A DNA stretch of 64,000 bases from Pseudophaeobacter profundi (lineage in GTDB: Bacteria > Pseudomonadota > Alphaproteobacteria > Rhodobacterales > Rhodobacteraceae). The notes below the pieces were generated by a model that worked only from the letters and a program-made list of their open reading frames with translations, was not told the DNA's origin and ran no database searches. The first letter of the stretch is position 1, and every line of letters starts with the position of its first letter. The stretch lies in contig NZ_JARJEF010000005.1 of NCBI RefSeq assembly GCF_029697505.1, forward strand, positions 62,001 to 126,000. Direction: 5' to 3'. The translations under genes and the position numbers were made by a program. Positions 43,971 to 52,582 of the stretch are shown here, one piece after another.

Positions 43971-43999
43971 TCACACGCTCATGCAGATGTATTTCATTT
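43971..43999. repeat. attR: right direct repeat within gabD
   Basis: Covers the gabD stop (43971-43973) and its last eight codons; identical to 28595-28614 over 20 bases (43980-43999). Confidence 0.9.
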
Positions 44000-45443
44000 C
44001 CAGATAGTCTTCGATGCCGTGGTGGCTGCCTTCGCGGCCCAGGCCAGACTGCTTGATGCCGCCAAAGGGGGCAACCTCGGTGGAAATGATGCCGGTATTG
44101 ACGCCGACAATGCCATACTCCAGCGCCTCAGCGACTTTGTAGACGCGGCTTAGGTCCTTGGCGTAGAAATAGGACGCAAGGCCAAAGATGGTGTCATTGG
44201 CCAGTGCGATGACCTCGTCTTCGTCGTCGAATTTGAACAGGGGCGCCAGCGGGCCAAAGGTCTCATCGGTGGCGAAAGCCATGTCGCGGGTGGCGCCGGT
44301 GACGATTGTGGGTTCAAAGAAGGTTCCCCCTAGGTCAGACGGGGCACCGCCCAGGATCACCTCTGCGCCCTTGGCCTTGGCATCGGCGATATGCTCTTGC
44401 ACCTTTACCACCGCCTTGTCGGTGATCAGCGGACCAAAGAGCGTATCTTCCTCGAGGCCATCCCCGAGTTTCATCTTGGCGACGGCCGCTTTCAGTTTCG
44501 CTGCAAAGGCATCATAGACGCCGGCCTGTACGTAGATCCGGTTGGCGCAGACGCAGGTTTGCCCATTGTTGCGGAACTTGCACATGATGGCGCCCTCAAC
44601 CGCGGCGTCGAGATCTGCGTCATCAAAGACGATGAAAGGCGCGTTGCCGCCCAGCTCCATCGAGCATTTTGTAACCGTATCTGCGGCCTGGCGCATCAGG
44701 ATGCGCCCTACCTGGGTTGATCCGGTAAAGGTAAGCTTGCGCACGGCGTTGTTCTCGCAGAACTCCTTGCCGATTTCCGAAGCATTGGTAGAGGGCACAA
44801 CGCTGAAGACACCAGCCGGAATGCCGGCGCGATCAGCCAGAACGGCCAGGGCTGTGGCCGACAGCGGCGTCAGTTCGGCCGGGCGGGCGACAAAGGCGCA
44901 GCCCGCAGCCAGCGCCGGGCCGGCCTTGCGGGTGATCATTGCATTGGGGAAATTCCACGGGGTGATAGAGGCGGCAACACCAATGGGCTGCTTCAGCACC
45001 GTGATGCGTTTGTCACGCTGATGGCCGGGGATGGTCTCGCCGTAGATGCGTTTTGCCTCTTCCGCAAAAAATTCGATGAAAGAAGCGCCATAGGCGATTT
45101 CGCCGCGCGCCTCTGCCAGGGGTTTGCCCATTTCTGCCGTCAGGATCACCGCCAGGTCTTCCTGATTCTCCATCATCAGATCGAACCACCTGCGCAGCAC
45201 GGCGGCGCGTTCCTTGCCGGTCCATTTGGCCCAGTCTTTCTGCGCCGCCTCTGCCTGAGCGATAGCACCGGCAACCTGTGCACGGCTGAGATCGGCCACC
45301 TGGGCGATGACATCGCCGCGGGCAGGGTTGATGACGTCAAACTGGCTATCGCCATCAATGAAAGCGCCGCCGACATAGGCGCGGGTTTCCAATAGGGTGG
45401 GATCGTTCAAGAGCGATCTCAGCGCGGTGGTTTGTTGCAGCAT
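43971..45443 (-). CDS. gabD: NAD(P)-dependent succinate-semialdehyde dehydrogenase
   Basis: 490 residues from ATG 45443 (caggagg RBS). Oxidises succinate semialdehyde to succinate in GABA breakdown. Aldehyde dehydrogenase signatures: ITPWNFPNAMITRK, MELGGNAPFIVFDDAD (general base Glu) and NNGQTCVCANR (catalytic Cys). Last residues MKYICMSV are encoded by the island's own sequence: the other repeat copy would give MKYICMAV. The island did not disrupt the gene. Confidence 0.95.
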   Translation of the reverse strand: MLQQTTALRSLLNDPTLLETRAYVGGAFIDGDSQFDVINPARGDVIAQVADLSRAQVAGAIAQAEAAQKDWAKWTGKERAAVLRRWFDLMMENQEDLAVILTAEMGKPLAEARGEIAYGASFIEFFAEEAKRIYGETIPGHQRDKRITVLKQPIGVAASITPWNFPNAMITRKAGPALAAGCAFVARPAELTPLSATALAVLADRAGIPAGVFSVVPSTNASEIGKEFCENNAVRKLTFTGSTQVGRILMRQAADTVTKCSMELGGNAPFIVFDDADLDAAVEGAIMCKFRNNGQTCVCANRIYVQAGVYDAFAAKLKAAVAKMKLGDGLEEDTLFGPLITDKAVVKVQEHIADAKAKGAEVILGGAPSDLGGTFFEPTIVTGATRDMAFATDETFGPLAPLFKFDDEDEVIALANDTIFGLASYFYAKDLSRVYKVAEALEYGIVGVNTGIISTEVAPFGGIKQSGLGREGSHHGIEDYLEMKYICMSV

Positions 45444-45616
45444 TGGGGCCTCCTGGAGTGGATATGCAGGCATGGAAAACAGCTGCCTCTTCATATGTCC
45501 AGAAAGAACGATAAGTCCAGATTTGATCAAATCCTTATTGAGCCGGTGCCAAGCGCATCTCTCAAGCCATAGAAAGGTCCAGGGTCGGGGATTGAGGAGG
45601 CAACCCTGTAGATAGT

Positions 45617-45657
45617 TTGACAATGGCTGGCAGAGCTTGTCACTTAGAGTGGCAAGC
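45617..45657 (+). promoter_or_regulatory. Dyad before the hydrolase gene
   Basis: GCTTGTCACT (45635-45644) and AGTGGCAAGC (45648-45657) pair fully in RNA with one G-U. It lies directly before the RBS; a -35-like TTGACA is at 45617. Operator or regulatory hairpin. Confidence 0.4.
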
Positions 45658-45668
45658 AGGAGAGACAG

Positions 45669-46463
45669 ATGACGATCGATTTAGACGACGCCTATGCCAA
45701 TGGGGCCTATATTGCCGGCGCAGATAACTATCCTGCGCGCTGGGCTGCCTCGGCAGAGGATTTTCGCAATAGCCTGCATGAGCGGGCGCGCCTTGATCTG
45801 CCATACGGTGATGGTGCGCGGCACCGGTTTGATCTTTTCCTGCCTGAAAGTACGCCGAAAGGCGTTTTGGTCTTTGTGCATGGCGGCTATTGGCTGGCCT
45901 TTGACAAAAGCACTTGGTCACATCTGGCAGTGGGGGCGCTGGCCCATGGCTGGGCGGTGGCGATGCCGTCATATGATCTGTGCCCCGAGGTGCGGATCGC
46001 GGATATTACCCAACAGGTGGCCAGCGCGGTGACCCAGATCGCACAGGAATTGCCAGAGGTGCCGATCTCGCTGGCAGGCCATTCTGCGGGCGGCCATCTG
46101 GTGGCGCGCATGTTGGACCCGGAGGTGCTGTCGCCTGTCGTGGCAAATCGGTTGAAGATTGTGGTGCCGATCTCGCCCCTGGCGGATCTTGTGCCGCTGC
46201 TGCGCACCACAATGAACAAAAAATTTCAGATGGATGGCCCTGCAGCCAAGGCCGAAAGCCCGGTTGAAATGCAAGAGCGATATCGTGTCGATGTCACCGT
46301 CTGGGTCGGCGCCGAGGAACGCCCGGCCTTTCTGGATCAGGCGCAGTGGCTGGCGGATGCTTGGCAGGCAGATCATGTGATTGCCTTTGGCAAGCATCAC
46401 TTCAACGTGATCGACCCGCTGGCAGATCCGGCCAGTGACCTGGTGCGCCTGCTTACAGATTAG
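45669..46463 (+). CDS. Alpha/beta-hydrolase, arylformamidase/esterase-like
   Basis: 264 residues. Oxyanion motif VHGGYWLAFDKSTW and nucleophile elbow LAGHSAGGHLVARM (G-x-S-x-G), with VPISLAGHSAGG at about residue 135 and late HHFNVIDPL supplying the His. This order fits kynurenine-formamidase-like esterases. No signal peptide. Divergent from gabD, upstream of creatinase by 288 bases. Substrate not determined. Confidence 0.85.
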   Translation: MTIDLDDAYANGAYIAGADNYPARWAASAEDFRNSLHERARLDLPYGDGARHRFDLFLPESTPKGVLVFVHGGYWLAFDKSTWSHLAVGALAHGWAVAMPSYDLCPEVRIADITQQVASAVTQIAQELPEVPISLAGHSAGGHLVARMLDPEVLSPVVANRLKIVVPISPLADLVPLLRTTMNKKFQMDGPAAKAESPVEMQERYRVDVTVWVGAEERPAFLDQAQWLADAWQADHVIAFGKHHFNVIDPLADPASDLVRLLTD

Positions 46464-46751
46464 TCTGCCATCCGTGATCCTGGCTTGCTGGACCGGCCAC
46501 CGCGAGGCGAGCCTGTACCCGCGCAGGAATAGCGGACCGGAGGGCGGATAGGGGCGGGCGCCGAAATCACTTGCCTCTGGCGCGTTTCAGGGGCATTTTG
46601 CAGCTAGACCGGGCGATGGCGTCGCCACATGGCAGTCTTTCGGGCGATATGCAGCACAGGCGCTGCCAGGCCCAATTGCAGTCAGCCATGGGTCTTTCTC
46701 AACATTCCGTCCTGTACGCCAGGACCTTTCTGTCAAAAGGAAGGATCCAGC

Positions 46752-47960
46752 ATGACTGCACGTCCTGACATGTACCGCTTTCACAATGGTGAAAAAGCAC
46801 CGTTGCAATTTGCCACCTCTGAATATGAGGCCCGAATTGCCGGGTTGCGCAAGATTATGGAGCAGACCGGCGCAACAGCCGCTGTCTTCACATCGATGCA
46901 TAATATCTCGTATTATTCGGGGTTTACCTATTGTGCCTTTGGCCGCCCCTATGGGTTGGTCGTTACTGCGACCGAAGCGGTGACCATTTCCGCCGGCATT
47001 GATGCAGGCCAGCCCTGGCGGCGCTCTTTTTGCGACAACATCACCTATACCGACTGGCAGCGCGACAATTTCTGGCGGGCCATCAGATCGGTGACGGGCG
47101 AAGGCGCCGTGGTGGGCTATGAAAGCGACCATCTGACACTGCTGCAAAAGACCAAGCTGGAGGCGTTTCTTAGCCCTGCCCGTCTGGTGGATCTTTATGC
47201 GCCGACCATGGTGCAGCGCATGGGCAAATCCGAGGCGGAGCTGGAGATGATCCGCGCCGGGGCTGCGGTGGCTGATGTGGGCGGCTTTGCCATCCGCGAG
47301 GCGATCAAAGAAGGCGCGCGCGAAATCGACGTGGCCATGGCCGGGCGTGATGCCATGGAGCTGGAAATTGCCAAGCGGTTTCCAGACGCTGAATACCGTG
47401 ACAGCTGGGTCTGGTTTCAATCGGGGATCAACACAGACGGGGCGCATAACCCGGTGACGGCGCGCCGCTTGCAGCGCGGCGATATCCTGTCGCTGAATAC
47501 ATTTCCGATGATTTCCGGCTATTATACGGCGCTTGAACGCACGCTGTTCCTGGGCGAGGTGGACCCTGAAAGCCTGAAAATCTGGGAGGCCAATGTGGCG
47601 GCGCATGAATACGGTATATCGCTGTTGCAGCCCGGTGCCAGCTGCGCCGATATCACCCATAAGATCAACGCCTTCTTTGAAGAGCGCGACCTGCTGCAAT
47701 ATCGCACCTTTGGCTATGGCCACTCCTTTGGGGTCTTGTCGCACTACTATGGCCGCGAAGCCGGGCTGGAGCTGCGCGAGGATATCGATACGGTTCTGGA
47801 GCCGGGGATGGTGATCTCGATGGAGCCGATGTTGACCCTTGCTGAAGGACAGCCCGGTGCCGGGGGCTACCGGGAGCATGATATCCTGATCATTCATTCG
47901 GATGGCAATGAGAATATCACCAAGTACCCCTATGGGCCTGCGTTCAACGTTGTAGGCTAG
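46752..47960 (+). CDS. Creatinase (creatine amidinohydrolase)
   Basis: 402 residues, aaaggaagg RBS. Hydrolyses creatine to sarcosine and urea. Closely follows the Pseudomonas enzyme: NISYYSGFTYCAFGRPY, GQPWRRS, SGINTDGAHNPVT with the catalytic His at 232, then YRTFGYGHSFGVLSHYYGREAGLELREDIDTVLEPG and YREHDIL. Pita-bread fold, no metal ligands. No sarcosine oxidase or creatininase lies nearby, so the pathway would need genes elsewhere. Related M24 family members (ectoine hydrolase) are less similar. Confidence 0.85.
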   Translation: MTARPDMYRFHNGEKAPLQFATSEYEARIAGLRKIMEQTGATAAVFTSMHNISYYSGFTYCAFGRPYGLVVTATEAVTISAGIDAGQPWRRSFCDNITYTDWQRDNFWRAIRSVTGEGAVVGYESDHLTLLQKTKLEAFLSPARLVDLYAPTMVQRMGKSEAELEMIRAGAAVADVGGFAIREAIKEGAREIDVAMAGRDAMELEIAKRFPDAEYRDSWVWFQSGINTDGAHNPVTARRLQRGDILSLNTFPMISGYYTALERTLFLGEVDPESLKIWEANVAAHEYGISLLQPGASCADITHKINAFFEERDLLQYRTFGYGHSFGVLSHYYGREAGLELREDIDTVLEPGMVISMEPMLTLAEGQPGAGGYREHDILIIHSDGNENITKYPYGPAFNVVG

Positions 47961-48326
47961 GGGCAGGGCCCTAAGCGCCAGCGTTGCCAGGCGGGCAGAG
48001 CCGAAGGCTCCCGCCCAGGTTTGATCCCTGCCGGGATCAAACCTCGTTGGGCCCGGCACCGCGCCAGTGCGCGGTGCTGTCGGTGGTGGTTGCGGGCGGT
48101 GAATCTGGCCGCAGGCGATTGCGCGACCTGCCGCTTTGCGCCGCTTGCTCCTGGAGGCAGGGCTTCCCCCTTGCTTTCAAGGCCAAACCACTTATGAGTA
48201 GCAGCCACCCCCTCTCTTGCAAAAGGGGGCTCTGTTGTGATGCTGTGCTGTAGAGCCGCCCCTGTCTGCAGGGGAAATGCGCGTCAACAGATGACACCTG
48301 CTTCAGAAAAGTGACCAAGCTGCACC
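47961..48326. repeat. Structured intergenic repeats between creatinase and pssA
   Basis: Tandem perfect hairpins: AGGTTTGATCCC/GGGATCAAACCT (48017-48044) and a 9-bp GCACCGCGC-type hairpin (48056-48077). The stretch cgttgggcccggc before the second one recurs at 53476, REP-like. Further minor hairpins at 48208-48275. No gene. Confidence 0.6.
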
Positions 48327-49067
48327 ATGGATGACCCCCACGACCGAAGATTGACCGAGTTCGCACTGATTCAGCTGTTGCCGAACATCATGACCGTGGG
48401 GGCGATATGCGCCGGGCTATCGGCCATTCGCTTTGGCGTGCAGGGCAACTATGTGCTGGCGGTACAGCTGATCCTGGCGGCGGCGATCCTGGATGGGTTG
48501 GACGGGCGGCTTGCCCGCGCCCTGGGCAGTGACAGCAAAATGGGGGCCGAGCTGGATTCACTGGCGGATTTTCTCAACTTTGGGGTTGCGGCGCCGCTGG
48601 TGATTTACTTCTGGGCGCTGCAGGACATGAGCAATGCCGGCTGGATTTCGGTGCTGGTGTTTTCGGTCTGCTGCGTGGTGCGCTTGGCGCGATTCAACGT
48701 GGCCACCAAATCGGAAAAGGTGAGCGAGGTTTCCAGCGGCTACTTTGTCGGTATTCCCTCACCTGCGGGGGCACTGCTGGCGATGCTGCCAATGTTTGTC
48801 TCTTTTGCCTTTGATACCGGGGGCGGGTTTCCCAAGTTGCTGATCTGCTTTCACATGGTTGTCATCGGATTGCTTATGATTAGCCGTATTCCGACCTGGT
48901 CGCCCAAGATGGTTCGCATATCGCGCGAAAACGTGAAGTATTTTTTGGTGGCCTGTGCCTTTGCAGGTGCCGCAGTTCTGACCTACGCTTGGACCACATT
49001 GGTTGTGCTCTGCCTGAGCTATATCGTTCTGGTGATGTGGGGGTTAATTAAAAAAACGCCGGTATAA
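48327..49067 (+). CDS. pssA: CDP-diacylglycerol-serine O-phosphatidyltransferase
   Basis: 246 residues. Makes phosphatidylserine, precursor of phosphatidylethanolamine. CDP-alcohol phosphotransferase motif: DGLDGRLARALGSDSKMGAELDSLADF (about residues 56-82), D-G-x2-A-R-x8-G-x3-D-x3-D. Some seven membrane helices, type II PssA. The next gene is pmtA, so the two build the phosphatidylcholine head-group route. Confidence 0.93.
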   Translation: MDDPHDRRLTEFALIQLLPNIMTVGAICAGLSAIRFGVQGNYVLAVQLILAAAILDGLDGRLARALGSDSKMGAELDSLADFLNFGVAAPLVIYFWALQDMSNAGWISVLVFSVCCVVRLARFNVATKSEKVSEVSSGYFVGIPSPAGALLAMLPMFVSFAFDTGGGFPKLLICFHMVVIGLLMISRIPTWSPKMVRISRENVKYFLVACAFAGAAVLTYAWTTLVVLCLSYIVLVMWGLIKKTPV

Positions 49068-49093
49068 ACCCGGTACCTTGGGAGAATTCTAAT

Positions 49094-49717
49094 TTGGATA
49101 TCAAATCTGTTGAAACCTCTTATGCCCGTTGGGCACCGGTCTACGACAAGACATTTGGCGCCGTGACAAGCGCAGGCCGTCGTCGTACCGTCGAATTTAT
49201 CAACAGCCATGGCGGATCGGTGCTGGAGGTGGGCGTCGGCACTGGCCTGTCGCTGCCCGACTATGGGCCAGGTGTTGCCGTTACCGGCATTGATTTTAGC
49301 GAAGATATGTTGGCCAAGGCCCGCCGCCGGGTGGCGGAAAAGGGGCTGAACAATGTAATAGCCCTACGCCAGATGGATGCGCGGCAGCTGGATTTCCCGG
49401 ACAATAGTTTTGACACGGTTGCCGCGATGCATGTGCTCTCGGTGGTGCCAGAGCCAGAGCGGGTCATGGCAGAGATTGAACGGGTGCTGCGCCCCGGTGG
49501 CAAGGTGGTGATCTCGAACCATTTCAAAAGTACGCAAGGCGTGCTGGCATCGATCGAGAAGTTTTCGGCCCCCTTTGCCAATGTGCTGGGCTGGCATTCC
49601 GATTTTGCGATTGAACGGGTGCTGCAGGAAGAGCGCCTACAGGTCGAGACCCAGCAAGCCCTGCCACCTTTTGGCATGATGACCTTTCTGGTTCTATCGA
49701 AACGGCACCGGAACTAG
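49094..49717 (+). CDS. pmtA: Phosphatidylethanolamine N-methyltransferase
   Basis: 207 residues, TTG start (ggagaa RBS 7 bases before). SAM-dependent Rhodobacter-type PmtA: ETSYARWAPVYDKTFG, SAM site VLEVGVGTGLSLP, then DARQLDFPDNSFDTVAAMHVLSVVP and RVLRPGGKVVI. Makes phosphatidylcholine by triple methylation. Lies 26 bases past pssA, one operon. No membrane segment; peripheral membrane enzyme. Confidence 0.93.
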   Translation: MDIKSVETSYARWAPVYDKTFGAVTSAGRRRTVEFINSHGGSVLEVGVGTGLSLPDYGPGVAVTGIDFSEDMLAKARRRVAEKGLNNVIALRQMDARQLDFPDNSFDTVAAMHVLSVVPEPERVMAEIERVLRPGGKVVISNHFKSTQGVLASIEKFSAPFANVLGWHSDFAIERVLQEERLQVETQQALPPFGMMTFLVLSKRHRN

Positions 49718-49817
49718 ACCCGCCACTGCCGAGGGTGGTGTGCCAGAAGCTAGGCAGCAGAGGGGCCCGGTTATCAATTGCTAGATGCGCTAGCCACGGC
49801 AGAGGAGAAGCCGACGC

Positions 49818-50084
49818 ATGTTTGCCTTTTTACGCCTGCTGGTAGTGCTACTGATATGTCTGACCCCAATCTACTGGGGCCTGTTGTTTTACGCACGGTC
49901 GCGATGCCGGGCGCGGCTGTCGCAGCGTTGGCAAGAGAAGGGGTTGACCACAAGTCGGCAGGCCTTCATCCAGCGGGGGTTGAAACGCTATGATCGCTCT
50001 TTCCGGCGCAGGCTGGTCTTATTGGTCTATATTCTGCCGCTGGGCGCGATTGCGCTGGTGATCTACCTGGTTAACTTTAGCTGA
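49818..50084 (+). CDS. Small membrane protein
   Basis: 88 residues with gaggag RBS. Two hydrophobic helices (LLVVLLICLTPIYWGLLF and LVLLVYILPLGAIALVIYL) around a basic cytoplasmic stretch with 14 Arg/Lys. No known function. 12 bases before the DUF1523 gene, so likely co-expressed. Confidence 0.8.
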   Translation: MFAFLRLLVVLLICLTPIYWGLLFYARSRCRARLSQRWQEKGLTTSRQAFIQRGLKRYDRSFRRRLVLLVYILPLGAIALVIYLVNFS

Positions 50085-50096
50085 GAGGCATGTCTG

Positions 50097-50738
50097 ATGG
50101 CCTATATCAAATGGGGTGTCCTGATCACGATCTGGTCCGCTTTTGCGGGGTTCTTGCACTATACCCTGCCGCAATATGATGTGGTGCGGATCGTCAATAC
50201 ATACGAAGAACGTCAGGAGTTGGACAATTGGAAGAAGATCTTCTGGTCCACCCCAGATAGCCAAACGCAGGCTGCTGTGACGCGGGATGTTCAGTTCATT
50301 CAGGCCTTTCGTGCCAATGGCGATGCCATTGTCTATCGCAACGAGGACACTGGCTGGCACTGGCCACCCTATTTCAAGTTCGATACCGCCAATCTGTATT
50401 CCGAGGCCAATGACGCGATCTCTACCAAGGATAATCCTGAATGGGTTTCGGTGCTACACTACGGCTGGCGCAGCGTTTTCCTGTCGACCTTTCCCAATGC
50501 GATCTCGATCAAGCCAGTCACTGGCCCCGAGGATAAGCCATTCAATTGGATCAGCACAGTCATCCTGGTGCTATTGGCAGCGCTGTTCTGGGCGATCTAT
50601 GTGCGCTGGCGCAGATTTCGCCGTAGCCGGATTGACCCGATGTTGGAGGATGTCGAAGACGGGTTTTATGCTGCAGGGGATGCGCTGTCCGAACGGCGCA
50701 GCCGTCTGCGGCGGTGGTTTTCCAGCTGGCGCAATTAG
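50097..50738 (+). CDS. DUF1523 family membrane protein
   Basis: 213 residues. N-terminal helix (KWGVLITIWSAFAGFLHYTL), a soluble domain with QYDVVRIVNTYEERQE and VTRDVQFIQAFRANGDAIVYRNEDTGWHWPPYFKFDTANL, then a second helix (WISTVILVLLAALFWAIYVRW) and a basic tail. This is the layout of DUF1523. Function unknown. Paired with the 88-residue gene. Confidence 0.88.
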   Translation: MAYIKWGVLITIWSAFAGFLHYTLPQYDVVRIVNTYEERQELDNWKKIFWSTPDSQTQAAVTRDVQFIQAFRANGDAIVYRNEDTGWHWPPYFKFDTANLYSEANDAISTKDNPEWVSVLHYGWRSVFLSTFPNAISIKPVTGPEDKPFNWISTVILVLLAALFWAIYVRWRRFRRSRIDPMLEDVEDGFYAAGDALSERRSRLRRWFSSWRN

Positions 50739-50866
50739 CCTGTTGGCGGCCCTGACCGGGAATGAGCGTTTGCCGCATTCCTTTGCAGCCACGAGACGGG
50801 CTTTGCCTATTTGATTCCGTCTGTCCTAGACACTGAAATCCGACACCCACCTTTGCGCGACCTGTT

Positions 50867-52444
50867 TTAGTCGGAAAACAGGTGCGGGCTATTGGCCAGG
50901 GTCTGTGCTGTTTCAATCGGCAGGCCGAAGACCTCGGCCAATTGGCTGGCGTTGATCTCGGCACTGTCTGACTGGCGTATCAGGTGGTAATTGGCGAAAC
51001 CGGCGTCGCGCAGGCGGTCGGCTTCGTAGAGGATGTCATTGCGAATGGTCGGCAGCAGCCGCTTCAGCGCCTGTTGTGGCGTGTGTTCCCCCGCAAGGCC
51101 AACCCGGTGCGCATGGCCAATCAGATAGTCATCGGAAAAGTCGCATTCGATCTGCAGCGTGCGGGTGGTAGAGCGATCACTGTTGAAGTCATTCATCAGA
51201 TCCAGCGCGGTCGGATCCAAGCAAATGACCAGCTGGTTGGTTTCAAAATACTCAAACAGCATCCGCATCAAGGCGCGCCGATGCCGTGTGCGCTTGCTCA
51301 GAGAGGCCTGAATGCCACCCAGATCCGGCAGCGGTGTTGCCTCTTCGTGGAACAGATAGTCAATGGCGGCAATATCGGTGTGTTGCCGCAGCTGGGCGAT
51401 CAGCCGTTTGGCGACGTGCCATTTTTTGCAGACCACGATGATCAGCTCGCGCTCGCGCCCGAGAGAGCTTTCTTTTTCCCAAAACCGGGTGGCAAAGCGG
51501 CGCCCAATACGGCCGCGCTGCACCAGGAATTTATAGAGATTGCGTCCCTCGTTTGAGACTTGGAAATCAACGCCTTGGGCCGCATAGAGCCGCCCAAGGC
51601 GCAGTTTCAGCTCTTTGGCGTCTGGGCTGATTTTACGGGCAAACAGAAAATCCTGGCTCAGCAGCAGATCGTAGTGATCATTGTAGAAATTCACCGGCAT
51701 GCCGTAATCAGTAAACATCAGAAATGTCAGTGTACGGCTGTCGATTTCAGTATTGGGAACCAGATGTCGTACCAGAGTCTGGAAAAAGGTCTCATCCGGG
51801 ATCCAGGTGCGCTGGAAAAAGCGCACCACGTCTTTTCGCCGCTTCACAAAGTCAAAGATGGCTTCAACCGTGCGCCGCCTTAGACACCACCACTGGCTGC
51901 CAATCTGCACCTGAATGTCAGCCGGTATTTGTCGCTGTAGCCCCAGCTTCTGTTGCAGGGTGAGGCTGGCGTAGAACAGGGCCTTGTGTTTGCGTTCGTT
52001 CAGAAAATGGCGATAAATCAGCCGCTCTTCCTTCAGGCCGGTTTTGATCCAGTCGCTTTCGAAGAAATCAAAGCTCTCGACAAAGTCGCAGTCCTGTTGA
52101 TCCAGAAAGCCATGGGCGTATTCTGCTGTTTTGATCGCCATGCAGTCGCCGGACAGCATGTAGAAATGGGTGGCGCGCGGAAAGCTATCGAGGGCGCTGT
52201 ACAGGGCGTTCAGGGTGGCTTGCACCAGCGACCATTCTCCCCAGCCGCATTTGACGCGGGTCTTGGCAAAACAGACGTTCGGGTTGCCTGACAGGGCCTT
52301 GCGAATGCTTGCATAGTCTTCTGCACTGGCGCTGCGGTCAAAATGGATGGACATGTAGTCGCCCACCGCGGTGAGCTGCTCTGCCTGCAGGATGATCGCC
52401 TCTGGATCCTTATGGCAGAGCAAAATATACGCAATTCTTGCCAT
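50867..52444 (-). CDS. GT14 (core-2/branching) glycosyltransferase-like protein
   Basis: 525 residues from ATG 52444; an in-frame GTG/ATG 20 codons upstream is less likely. N-terminal domain of the branch family: IAYILLCHKDPEAIILQ, MSIHFDRSAS, and FYMLSGDCMAIK with the GDC acid. The C-terminal 200 residues include RFWEKESSLGRERELIIVVCKKWHVAKRLI, a P-loop kinase-like or unknown domain. Bacterial members often act on exopolysaccharides. Divergent from a sulfotransferase, paired as in the first glycan block. Confidence 0.82.
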   Translation of the reverse strand: MARIAYILLCHKDPEAIILQAEQLTAVGDYMSIHFDRSASAEDYASIRKALSGNPNVCFAKTRVKCGWGEWSLVQATLNALYSALDSFPRATHFYMLSGDCMAIKTAEYAHGFLDQQDCDFVESFDFFESDWIKTGLKEERLIYRHFLNERKHKALFYASLTLQQKLGLQRQIPADIQVQIGSQWWCLRRRTVEAIFDFVKRRKDVVRFFQRTWIPDETFFQTLVRHLVPNTEIDSRTLTFLMFTDYGMPVNFYNDHYDLLLSQDFLFARKISPDAKELKLRLGRLYAAQGVDFQVSNEGRNLYKFLVQRGRIGRRFATRFWEKESSLGRERELIIVVCKKWHVAKRLIAQLRQHTDIAAIDYLFHEEATPLPDLGGIQASLSKRTRHRRALMRMLFEYFETNQLVICLDPTALDLMNDFNSDRSTTRTLQIECDFSDDYLIGHAHRVGLAGEHTPQQALKRLLPTIRNDILYEADRLRDAGFANYHLIRQSDSAEINASQLAEVFGLPIETAQTLANSPHLFSD

Positions 52445-52582
52445 TTTGGAGACGATGCATCCTGAAGTGAGTTGATTGTTCCCTTGATAAAGGGGCAAGG
52501 CCATTGAATAAACCAGATTATTTTAATTTTATCTGTAGATATTGAGTGTACAGGTTCCGCTGCACAAAAGGAGGAAGGCGAT

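Larger units (their letters stand above)
28595..43999. mobile_element. Integrated genomic island (about 15.4 kb) in the 3' end of gabD
   Basis: Bounded by a 20-base direct repeat, with the tyrosine integrase just inside the left repeat and paired CCAATA boxes inside both ends. Content and base composition differ from the surroundings: AT-richer, no metabolic genes, integrase, serine recombinase, Rep-like protein, two regulators and a restriction-modification operon. Insertion leaves gabD intact because the element carries its own last codons. No relaxase or conjugation genes were seen, so it would need help for transfer. Confidence 0.9.
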
